Source of the DNA: Eudoraea sp. | GTDB taxonomy: Bacteria > Bacteroidota > Bacteroidia > Flavobacteriales > Flavobacteriaceae | Length of the DNA: 5,209 nt | Reading direction: 5' to 3' | Assembly: GCA_013041785.1 (NCBI GenBank) | Contig: JABDRK010000219.1 | Location: 1 to 5,209 of the forward strand | Part shown: one piece after another, positions 1 to 5,209 of the stretch | Numbering within the stretch: position 1 is the first letter of the stretch | Layout: every line of letters starts with the position of its first letter | The notes under the pieces: model-generated | Databases searched by the model: none | Told to the model about the DNA's origin: nothing | The model's input: the letters and a program-made list of their open reading frames with translations, nothing else | Program-made: the position numbers and the translations under genes

Positions 1-978
1 CTTTTTTCTGAAGACCTTTTTCGATTCCTGGCGGCTGGTTATCAAAAACTGTTCGGGAGTACAGGGGAGTTCAGTCTGCCTACCAGGAGAAGGTTTTTAA
101 GCCTGGTGGCCATGGGTATTGCGGCAATTCCATTTGGGGCCTTGCTCTATGGAATGTACCGGGGGAAATACAATTTTAAGGTGTTAAAATACCGCATGGA
201 ATTCGAAGACCTTCCCGAGGAATTTGACGGATATCAGATTACGCAGATATCGGATATCCACAGTGGAAGTTTTGATAATCGCAATAAAATCGAGTATGCC
301 ATAGACCTGATAAACAAGCAGGAAAGTGATGCCATCTTTTTTACGGGAGACATGGTAAACAATAAAGCGGAGGAAATGATACCCTGGGCCAATCTGTTCT
401 CACAGCTGGAAGCCCGGGATGGCAAATATTCTATTTTGGGGAATCATGATTATGGAGATTATGTGCTCTGGGAAACAGAAGAAAAAAAGATGCAAAACCT
501 TGAAGAACTCAAGGACCTCCAAAAAGAAATGGGTTTTGATCTTTTGCTTAACGAAAGCCGCTACTTGAAAAAAGGACAGGATCAATTGGCCCTGATTGGC
601 GTGGAAAACTGGGGGAGAGGCGGATTCAAGAAGGCTGGTGATCTGAACAGGGCAACCGCTAATATTAGATCGGAAGACTTCAAAATTCTGCTGAGCCATG
701 ATCCATCGCACTGGGAAGATGTAGCTATTGCCCACCCCATGCATATTCACCTTACCCTAAGCGGGCATACCCACGGGATGCAATTTGGAATTGAGATTCC
801 CGGATGGGTAAAATGGAGTCCCGTGAAGTGGAGGTATAAATACTGGGCGGGGATTTATGAGGAGATGGGACAGTTTATTAATGTCAATCGCGGATTTGGA
901 TTCCTGGGGTACCCCGGAAGGGTTGGTATATGGCCTGAAATCACGGTAATAACCCTGAAAAAGAAAGCTGTTGTTTAA
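1..978 (+). CDS. Membrane-anchored calcineurin-like metallophosphoesterase (5' partial)
   Basis: The frame is open from the first base to the TAA at 976-978, so the gene begins outside the window; 325 residues are visible. All hallmark metal-binding motifs of the calcineurin-like phosphoesterase family (PF00149) are seen in order, in window numbering: SDIH (D85, H87), TGD (D117), GNHD (147-150), SHD (H233) and GHTHG (H256, H258). These normally hold a two-metal centre that hydrolyses phosphomono- or diesters; the substrate here is unknown. Before the domain, residues 28-33 read TRRRFL and are followed by a hydrophobic stretch (about 35-53), probably the last membrane anchor, which would put the enzyme in the periplasm. 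As I recall the family, Bacteroidota homologues are about 400 residues with several N-terminal membrane helices, so roughly 80 residues are missing. GTG at 106 and ATG at 112 are possible starts by codon, but they fall inside the hydrophobic segment and conserved coding continues upstream, so I do not use them. The family call is firm; the in vivo role is open. YkuE- and YaeI-like enzymes are the nearest characterised relatives I would compare. Confidence 0.93.
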   Translation, partial: LFSEDLFRFLAAGYQKLFGSTGEFSLPTRRRFLSLVAMGIAAIPFGALLYGMYRGKYNFKVLKYRMEFEDLPEEFDGYQITQISDIHSGSFDNRNKIEYAIDLINKQESDAIFFTGDMVNNKAEEMIPWANLFSQLEARDGKYSILGNHDYGDYVLWETEEKKMQNLEELKDLQKEMGFDLLLNESRYLKKGQDQLALIGVENWGRGGFKKAGDLNRATANIRSEDFKILLSHDPSHWEDVAIAHPMHIHLTLSGHTHGMQFGIEIPGWVKWSPVKWRYKYWAGIYEEMGQFINVNRGFGFLGYPGRVGIWPEITVITLKKKAVV

Positions 979-1039
979 ACATAATGTTAAGAGGACACCA
1001 CAAAAACAGCTCCCCAATCCTATTATTCACATTTTTTCT

Positions 1040-1047
1040 TACTTTTG
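1040..1047 (+). promoter_or_regulatory. Candidate Bacteroidota -7 box for the thioredoxin-like gene
   Basis: TACTTTTG matches the Bacteroidota -7 consensus TAnnTTTG at every fixed position and ends 23 bases before the ATG, which would give a short leader of roughly 15-20 bases. No TTG is found at the expected -33 distance (17-23 bases upstream), so this is a half-matching promoter. If real, the thioredoxin-like gene can be transcribed independently of the phosphoesterase gene. Confidence 0.4.
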
Positions 1048-1070
1048 ACGGGTAATCCAACGTATTTGCT

Positions 1071-1367
1071 ATGTCGAAATTTGGAGAACTCATCGATTTG
1101 AATGTACCGGTACTGCTGGATTTCTACGCCGAATGGAACGATCAATCCACTGCCATGCACCCTGTCTTAAGGGATGTGGCCGCAGCCTTAGGTGATAAGG
1201 GCAAAGTGATCAAAATTGATGTGGATAAGAACAAGGAGCTTTCCCAGGCGCTTCGCATTAAAGGCCTGCCTACCTTGATGATCTACAAAAAAGGCGAAAT
1301 GGTATGGCGACAAAGTGGTGAGCAAGACGCCAATACCCTAATAGGTATCCTCAACGAATATCTTTAG
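1071..1367 (+). CDS. Thioredoxin-fold protein lacking both active-site cysteines
   Basis: A 98-residue protein spanning a complete single thioredoxin domain with no signal peptide, so it is predicted to be cytoplasmic. The alignment is clear by eye: VLLDFYAEW (14-22) matches the VDFWAEW strand of thioredoxin, with D17 at the buried Asp position and W22 at the Trp before the active site. KGLPTLMIYKKGE (64-76) carries the cis-proline loop (P67), and G83 sits where the late conserved glycine falls. The active site WCGPC, however, reads WNDQS (22-26, bases 1134-1148), and the protein contains no cysteine at all. It cannot do thiol-disulfide exchange, so a chaperone, scaffold or partner-binding role is inferred. 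The fold-critical residues are kept and the frame is intact, so it does not look like a decaying gene. The start is fixed: an in-frame TAA lies at 1053-1055 and this is the first start codon after it. There is no Shine-Dalgarno, as is usual in this phylum. It lies 92 bases after the phosphoesterase and converges with the DUF2723 gene. Confidence 0.92.
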   Translation: MSKFGELIDLNVPVLLDFYAEWNDQSTAMHPVLRDVAAALGDKGKVIKIDVDKNKELSQALRIKGLPTLMIYKKGEMVWRQSGEQDANTLIGILNEYL

Positions 1368-1398
1368 GAACCTGTTACCTCAGTAGCGGCTTGTCCTT

Positions 1399-1436
1399 TA
1401 CTGCATTGGCAGTACCCAGGAAGGCCATATGCCAAT
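1399..1436. other. Convergent intergenic spacer with two competing weak hairpins
   Basis: The 82 bases between the convergent stop codons hold two inverted repeats. TACTGC (1399-1404) pairs with GCAGTA (1409-1414) around a four-base loop, and ATTGGCA (1405-1411) pairs with TGCCAAT (1430-1436) around an 18-base loop. They share bases, so only one can form at a time. Neither is followed by a run of T on either strand, so a classical intrinsic terminator is not supported; a transcript-end or processing structure is only a guess. Confidence 0.25.
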
Positions 1437-1449
1437 TCCCGTTTGCTTA

Positions 1450-4400
1450 CTACTTTTCTGAAAGGGGCTCCGATAAGGAGTCTGAGGAGGGAGCTTCTAT
1501 GGCTTCTGTGTCTTCTGGAATTTCCTCCAGGGGTTCATCCTCCAGCATATCAGCTTTGTAAAAATGGCTGAATAGGTCAATGGTGTCATTGAATGCCTGA
1601 GTCTCCAATTCTGCCAATTCCCGGTCGTCATTTTCTATAAGGATGTCGATATTTCTTCGGTAGCCCTCCATGTCGGCAATGATATCCTCAATCTTATCGT
1701 ACTGTTCGTCCAGGGGGATACTGGCGTAATAATCCAGTCGGTCCTGGTAAACCGCTTTCAGCTTTTTATATAAGGCCCTGGCCTTTTCAGTTTCCCCTAC
1801 TTTGTAGTACGCATCAACAAAAGGTTCTACAAAGGTGTAATAACCATAATATTCAACGGGCATGTTCGTCATGGCCATATCGATAATCTCACGGGCTTTA
1901 TCAATCTTCCCCTCGCTTATTAGCGCTTCGGCCAGCCTGGCTAAATTCCCGCGGAAAGACAAGCCCTGCGTGCGGGTTTGCGTATCGTGGTAGATATCCG
2001 TGCTTCCGGAATTGCCCCAATCCCATTTTGTCACAATCTCATACATGCGGTCGGTATCGATACGGCCCATTTCGTACGGACTTTTGTTGACCGTTTTAAT
2101 GGGTACTAATTTATACGTCAGTCCTTCCAGTTGCAGATACTCCTTCATCCAGATATACTCTGCCTTGTCAAAACTACCCCCGGAAAAATAGATGGGCCTT
2201 TCCCAATTGTTGTTGGCCAGGATGTCTAACATCAAAATGCGGTGTTTGGGAAGCGCCTGTGGCAGGTCTATATCAATATAGTCCACAATCAAGGATGAAT
2301 CCTTTGGTTTAACCAACCCGTTTTTAAGCACATTTTCTTTATTTACCGGGACACGAATTTTATTGGTAGGGTAATACACCAGGTCCAGGGTGCTTTCGGA
2401 ATATTCACTGAGGTCCCTGCCCTGCCGCTCCAAAATATAGCGAAGCTTGGTCTCAGGCTTATCGCTGCCAATCCAGTTCATAAAATCCCGGATATCCCAG
2501 CGCTTGTCTGTTATTTCCTGGTAGTAGATCACATCCCGATTCCCGTAGCGATATAATTCGTGTGTGAGTTGCGAGGGAATGGGATCGCTCTTATACGCCT
2601 TGCGTTTCATCTGGTCTACGTACCAATCGGTTGCAAAAAGGCTGGTACAGATAATACGCACATCGGTTCTATGGCCTTCAATTTCCTGTACATACCAGAG
2701 CGGGAAGGTATCATTGTCTCCAATGGTGAACAGCATGGCACCTGCATCCTCCTGGCAGGAATCCAAATATGCCATAGCACTGGCCCTTGCCGTATAACGC
2801 CCGGAGCGGTCATGATCATCCCAGTTTTGGAAAGCCATAACACCCGGGACGGCAAGCAGGCATACAATAAGTACTATGGGCGCCAGGATTTTTGGCTTCA
2901 GATATTTTTTGAATTCTTCAAAGAGGCCATAAACCCCTATTCCAATCCATAAGGCAAAAATATAGAAGGAGCCTACCAGGGAATAATCCCTTTCCCGGGG
3001 TTGGAAGATGTACGGATTGGTGTAAAATTGAATGGCCAGCCCTGTGAAGAGGAAGAATAGCAGCAACACCCAAAATTGTTTTGGATTTTTAGAGAGCTGG
3101 AAAACCAACCCAATGATTCCAAGAAGCAGCGGCAGGAAAAAGTAGGTATTGCGCCCCTTGTTATTCATCACATCCTCAGGAAGGTTATCCTGGCTTCCCA
3201 ATCTCAGGTTATCTATGAAATTGAGTCCGCTGATCCATTCCCCATGTCCGTTGTAACGTCCTTGAATATCGTCTTTTTTACCTACAAAATTCCACATAAA
3301 ATACCGCCAGTACATATACCCGAACTGGAACTGAAACATATAGGTAAGGTTGTCCCATACCGAAGGCGGTTCAACCTCCAGGTATTCTCCAAATTGCCTT
3401 AAAAAGCTGATGTATTGTGATTCATCGATTTCGCCGTTCGCCAGGCCGTTTTTCACCTGTGCGGCTGCCCTCCGCAGTTCCTCGTTGGAGGATTTCAGTC
3501 TGAAATCCAGGGGGCCAAAATATTTCATATAGTTCTCTGCGTGCTGTTCGCTCCACAATCGGGGCAAAATCCCGCGGTGATCTTCATTGGGCCCCTGCAT
3601 GGCACCTTTGTAATTATTTACAATGATGTACTTTCCAAGAGCCTCATCCCGTTCGTATTTGGGTTTGTCGTCTTTATCTTCTCCCGGAGGGGCAAATAAG
3701 TTAGAGTAATAGGTGCCGTAAATGGGGCTGTCTACCCCGGGATATTGTTCCCGGTTATAATAGGCCAGCAATGACCTCGCATCAGAAGGGTTGTTTTCGT
3801 TGACTACCACATTGGCGTTTGCCCGTATGGGGAGTATCATCCAGGAGGAAAAGCCAAGGAATAGAAACAAGGCACACAGGACCATGGTATTTGCAATGCG
3901 GAAGTTGTTTTTTCTCGTATAGCGCAGTCCGAAGTAAAATGCTGCCGTAAAAAGTAACCCTATGATAATGGTGCCTGAATTAAAAGGAAGGCCAATGCTG
4001 TTTATAAAAAACACTTCACCCCAACCGAAAAGTTTCAATACATAGGTCAATGAAAATTTATAGACCAACATTAAGAGGACAATTACCAGAATGTTGGCAA
4101 TAAGGAAATTCGTTACGGTCGTTTCCTTGTATCGTTTAAAATAATAAAGCAGCCCGATAGAGGGTATGGCCAGAAAGCCCATAAACTGTACACCGAAGGT
4201 AAGCCCAATAACAAATGAGATCAGGATCAGATAACGGTTACCTCTTGGATGGTCCAGATTATCGGTCCATTTAAGCCCCAGCCACAGGAGCAGAGCCATT
4301 ATAAAACTTGCCATGGCATATACTTCTGTCTCTACAGCGTTAAACCAAAAACTGTCCGAATAGGTAAAGGCAAGGCTTCCAACAAGTCCGCTTCCCAGTA

Positions 4401-4761
4401 CCGCAATGGCATGGCCATTGGTAAAGCTGACGGAGCTGGGAATGAGTTTCCGAACCAGATTGGTAATGGTCCAAAACATAAAAAGGATGGTAAAGGCGCT
4501 GGAGACCCCGGAAACATAGTTAACCATCCTGGCCACCTGATCGGCTTCCAGGGCAAACATGGCAAAAAACGCCCCGATCATTTGCAGCAGCGGTGCCCCG
4601 GGAGGGTGGCCTACCTGAAGCTTGGCCGAGGTTGTAATGTACTCCCCGGCATCCCAAAAGCTCCCTGTAGGTTCAACAGTGAGCCCATAGGTAACCAGGG
4701 CTATAAAAAAAGCAACCCAACCAAAGCGGGTTTCCCATTTCTCAAAGTTCTTTGCAAACAT
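1450..4761 (-). CDS. DUF2723 / TMEM260-like (GT117) membrane glycosyltransferase
   Basis: A 1103-residue polytopic membrane protein of the DUF2723 family (PF11028, TMEM260-like), abundant in Bacteroidota. The human relative TMEM260 is a protein O-mannosyltransferase and the family is, to my knowledge, CAZy GT117; the sugar donor and acceptor of bacterial members are not evident from sequence. About ten hydrophobic segments occupy residues 15-312 and four more lie at about 540-641. After the first helix comes FWDAGEYI (D37, E40), the acidic first-loop motif expected of GT-C enzymes, then GHPPG (51-55) and a second acidic motif, NAVETEVYA (E144, E146). A soluble, probably periplasmic domain follows (about 645-935), including the GDNDTFPLWY block. 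Residues about 938-1007 look like two helical TPR-like repeats, and the last 33 or so residues form an acidic, Ser/Pro-rich tail. The start is fixed: an in-frame stop lies four codons upstream (4774-4776) and only weak GGA purines precede the ATG. It is intact, monocistronic here, and divergent from the tRNA gene. Family assignment is strong; enzymatic activity is inferred. Confidence 0.93.
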   Translation of the reverse strand: MFAKNFEKWETRFGWVAFFIALVTYGLTVEPTGSFWDAGEYITTSAKLQVGHPPGAPLLQMIGAFFAMFALEADQVARMVNYVSGVSSAFTILFMFWTITNLVRKLIPSSVSFTNGHAIAVLGSGLVGSLAFTYSDSFWFNAVETEVYAMASFIMALLLWLGLKWTDNLDHPRGNRYLILISFVIGLTFGVQFMGFLAIPSIGLLYYFKRYKETTVTNFLIANILVIVLLMLVYKFSLTYVLKLFGWGEVFFINSIGLPFNSGTIIIGLLFTAAFYFGLRYTRKNNFRIANTMVLCALFLFLGFSSWMILPIRANANVVVNENNPSDARSLLAYYNREQYPGVDSPIYGTYYSNLFAPPGEDKDDKPKYERDEALGKYIIVNNYKGAMQGPNEDHRGILPRLWSEQHAENYMKYFGPLDFRLKSSNEELRRAAAQVKNGLANGEIDESQYISFLRQFGEYLEVEPPSVWDNLTYMFQFQFGYMYWRYFMWNFVGKKDDIQGRYNGHGEWISGLNFIDNLRLGSQDNLPEDVMNNKGRNTYFFLPLLLGIIGLVFQLSKNPKQFWVLLLFFLFTGLAIQFYTNPYIFQPRERDYSLVGSFYIFALWIGIGVYGLFEEFKKYLKPKILAPIVLIVCLLAVPGVMAFQNWDDHDRSGRYTARASAMAYLDSCQEDAGAMLFTIGDNDTFPLWYVQEIEGHRTDVRIICTSLFATDWYVDQMKRKAYKSDPIPSQLTHELYRYGNRDVIYYQEITDKRWDIRDFMNWIGSDKPETKLRYILERQGRDLSEYSESTLDLVYYPTNKIRVPVNKENVLKNGLVKPKDSSLIVDYIDIDLPQALPKHRILMLDILANNNWERPIYFSGGSFDKAEYIWMKEYLQLEGLTYKLVPIKTVNKSPYEMGRIDTDRMYEIVTKWDWGNSGSTDIYHDTQTRTQGLSFRGNLARLAEALISEGKIDKAREIIDMAMTNMPVEYYGYYTFVEPFVDAYYKVGETEKARALYKKLKAVYQDRLDYYASIPLDEQYDKIEDIIADMEGYRRNIDILIENDDRELAELETQAFNDTIDLFSHFYKADMLEDEPLEEIPEDTEAIEAPSSDSLSEPLSEK

Positions 4762-4786
4762 GGATGTTCCAATTTACCAGTCGGAG

Positions 4787-4830
4787 CGAATTTACTAATT
4801 AAAAAGATTAACGAGGGATATTTTTGTCAA
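4787..4830 (-). promoter_or_regulatory. Candidate promoter region of the DUF2723 gene
   Basis: Reading the minus strand, TTGACA lies at 4830-4825. TAATCTTT (4810-4803) follows at 17 bases from the TTG, matching four of six fixed positions of TAnnTTTG. A second possible -7 box, TAAATTCG (4794-4787), matches five of six positions but has no TTG at the right distance. Either would give a 5' leader of about 20-40 bases. The exact start cannot be decided from the sequence. Confidence 0.33.
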
Positions 4831-4880
4831 ACCTTTAACAGCGGCAAACGCCCTGTTCCTCGGAATATCTCCGTAATTTA

Positions 4881-4911
4881 TTTGTGCAAATAAAAGAATG
4901 TTTTAACTTTG
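4881..4911 (+). promoter_or_regulatory. Bacteroidota-type promoter of tRNA-Gln
   Basis: TTTG at 4881-4884 (-33 element) and TAACTTTG at 4904-4911 (-7 element) match the Bacteroidota housekeeping sigma consensus exactly, with a 19-base spacer, the preferred length. Transcription should begin around 4915-4918, leaving a leader of about 12-15 bases for RNase P to remove before the mature tRNA at 4930. It points away from the DUF2723 promoter. Confidence 0.85.
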
Positions 4912-4929
4912 CTCGCTCTCGTCTGAGAA

Positions 4930-5001
4930 TGGCCTATGGTGTAATTGGCAACACTACTGGTTTTGGTCCAGTCATTCTAGGTTCGAGTCCTAGTAGGCCA
5001 A
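4930..5001 (+). tRNA. tRNA-Gln (anticodon TTG)
   Basis: The 72 bases fold into a complete cloverleaf. The acceptor stem is TGGCCTA (4930-4936) with TAGGCCA (4994-5000), seven perfect pairs including the weak U1-A72 pair typical of tRNA-Gln. The D stem is GTGT/ACAC with GG in the loop. The anticodon stem is ACTGG/CCAGT around loop TTTTGGT (4961-4967), with anticodon TTG at 4963-4965. The variable loop has four bases. The T arm is CTAGG/CCTAG with loop TTCGAGT. The discriminator base is A5001, and CCA is not encoded (CGG follows), so it must be added after transcription. It reads CAA directly and CAG by wobble. It stands alone between its own promoter and terminator. Confidence 0.97.
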
Positions 5002-5006
5002 CGGTT

Positions 5007-5041
5007 AAACCCTCTGATTTATTGACAATCGGGGGGTTTTT
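5007..5041 (+). terminator. Intrinsic terminator of tRNA-Gln
   Basis: AAACCCTCTGATT (5007-5019) pairs with AATCGGGGGGTTT (5027-5039) over 13 base pairs, two of them G-U in the RNA, around a seven-base loop. The stem runs directly into TTTTT (5037-5041). It starts six bases after the mature tRNA end and is a strong rho-independent terminator that isolates the tRNA from the downstream gene. Confidence 0.88.
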
Positions 5042-5154
5042 CATTGCCGTCAGATATTTCAAACATCTTATTGTTTCCTTAGCAACACATTGGAAAAAGC
5101 ATTTAAAGCAGTATCTTACTTCCTGTTTTAAAAACTGCAAAAGGTGTTCATATC

Positions 5155-5162
5155 TACTTTTG
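5155..5162 (+). promoter_or_regulatory. Candidate -7 box for the gene at the right edge
   Basis: TACTTTTG fits the TAnnTTTG consensus fully and lies 43 bases before the ATG at 5206, so a leader of about 35-40 bases is expected. No TTG is present at the matching -33 distance. Because the tRNA terminator lies upstream, the next gene needs its own promoter here, which supports the call. Otherwise 5043-5190 shows no gene or repeat I can support. Confidence 0.45.
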
Positions 5163-5191
5163 CATAAGAAATACATCACTAATTAATATTT

Positions 5192-5197
5192 AAGGAG
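5192..5197 (+). promoter_or_regulatory. Strong Shine-Dalgarno site
   Basis: AAGGAG lies eight bases before the ATG at 5206, an ideal distance. It decides the start of the gene leaving the window. The other two gene starts visible here have no comparable site. Confidence 0.7.
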
Positions 5198-5205
5198 TAC
5201 TGAAA

Positions 5206-5209
5206 ATGA
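5206..5209 (+). CDS. Start of an unidentified gene (3' partial, one codon visible)
   Basis: Only ATG plus one base are inside the window. The evidence for a gene is the ordered set of signals before it: the -7 box at 5155-5162, an AT-rich leader, AAGGAG at 5192-5197, then ATG at the right spacing. Nothing can be said about its product. Confidence 0.6.

Noticed and set aside
106..114. GTG (106) or ATG (112) as the true start of the phosphoesterase
   Set aside because: Both lie within the hydrophobic segment, and the same frame is open and family-like back to base 1 (EDLFRFLAAGYQKLFG), so the gene starts upstream of the window.
400..750. Open frame on the - strand inside the phosphoesterase gene
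   Set aside because: It overlaps the conserved catalytic motifs in antisense and has no family resemblance.
966..1011. AGCTGTT / AACAGCT inverted repeat as a terminator of the phosphoesterase gene
   Set aside because: The seven-base stem has a loop of more than 30 bases, overlaps the coding end and is followed by CCCCAATCC; the nearest T-run is about 20 bases further on.
1071..1148. A frameshift or sequence error hiding a normal CxxC in the thioredoxin-like gene
   Set aside because: The frame is continuous and well aligned on both sides of the active site, with the usual spacing, and no single-base shift restores CGPC. The substitution looks real.
2560..2952. Open frames on the + strand inside the DUF2723 gene
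   Set aside because: They are antisense to intact conserved coding sequence, without promoter, ribosome site or recognisable family.
4249..4893. A 214-codon open frame on the + strand opposite the start of the DUF2723 gene
   Set aside because: It is antisense to a clearly conserved membrane-protein coding region, has no recognisable domain, and runs through the divergent promoter region into the tRNA promoter. It is a shadow frame.
4934..5179. Open frame on the - strand containing LLGLEPRMTGPKPV
   Set aside because: That peptide is the reverse-strand translation of the tRNA-Gln gene, a well-known type of false protein prediction.
4884..5186. Open frame on the + strand running through the tRNA and its terminator
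   Set aside because: It overlaps a complete tRNA cloverleaf, its promoter and its terminator, so it is not protein coding.

Overview
The window looks like chromosomal DNA from a marine-type member of the Flavobacteriia (phylum Bacteroidota). Three things point there: the very large DUF2723/TMEM260-like membrane protein, which is typical of Bacteroidota; promoters of the TTTG / TAnnTTTG type instead of TTGACA / TATAAT; and two of the three visible gene starts having no real Shine-Dalgarno sequence. The genus cannot be named from the sequence alone. I see no mobile element, CRISPR array, integration site or obvious sign of transfer.

Layout from left to right: (1) the 3' part of a membrane-anchored calcineurin-like metallophosphoesterase on the + strand, cut by the left window edge; (2) a 98-residue thioredoxin-fold protein on the + strand, with its own -7 box, in which both active-site cysteines are missing (WNDQS in place of WCGPC); (3) an 82-base convergent spacer with weak hairpins; (4) on the - strand, a 1103-residue DUF2723 (GT117/TMEM260-like) polytopic membrane protein, probably a GT-C type glycosyltransferase; (5) a divergent control region; (6) a tRNA-Gln(UUG) gene with a textbook Bacteroidota promoter and a strong intrinsic terminator; (7) a 5' leader with a -7 box and a strong Shine-Dalgarno leading into a gene whose first codon lies at the right edge.

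The genes do not form an obvious single pathway. The two + strand genes on the left are neighbours, but the second seems to have its own promoter. The glycosyltransferase is convergent with them and divergent from the tRNA. The metallophosphoesterase and the glycosyltransferase are both predicted to act at the inner membrane facing the periplasm, but nothing in the sequence links them functionally.

The region is mostly ordinary housekeeping DNA. The item most worth a second look is the cysteine-free thioredoxin, which keeps the rest of the fold's hallmarks and so looks maintained for a non-redox role. Next is the Tat-like twin-arginine motif in front of the last membrane segment of the phosphoesterase. 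I did not find convincing evidence of a new multi-gene system.
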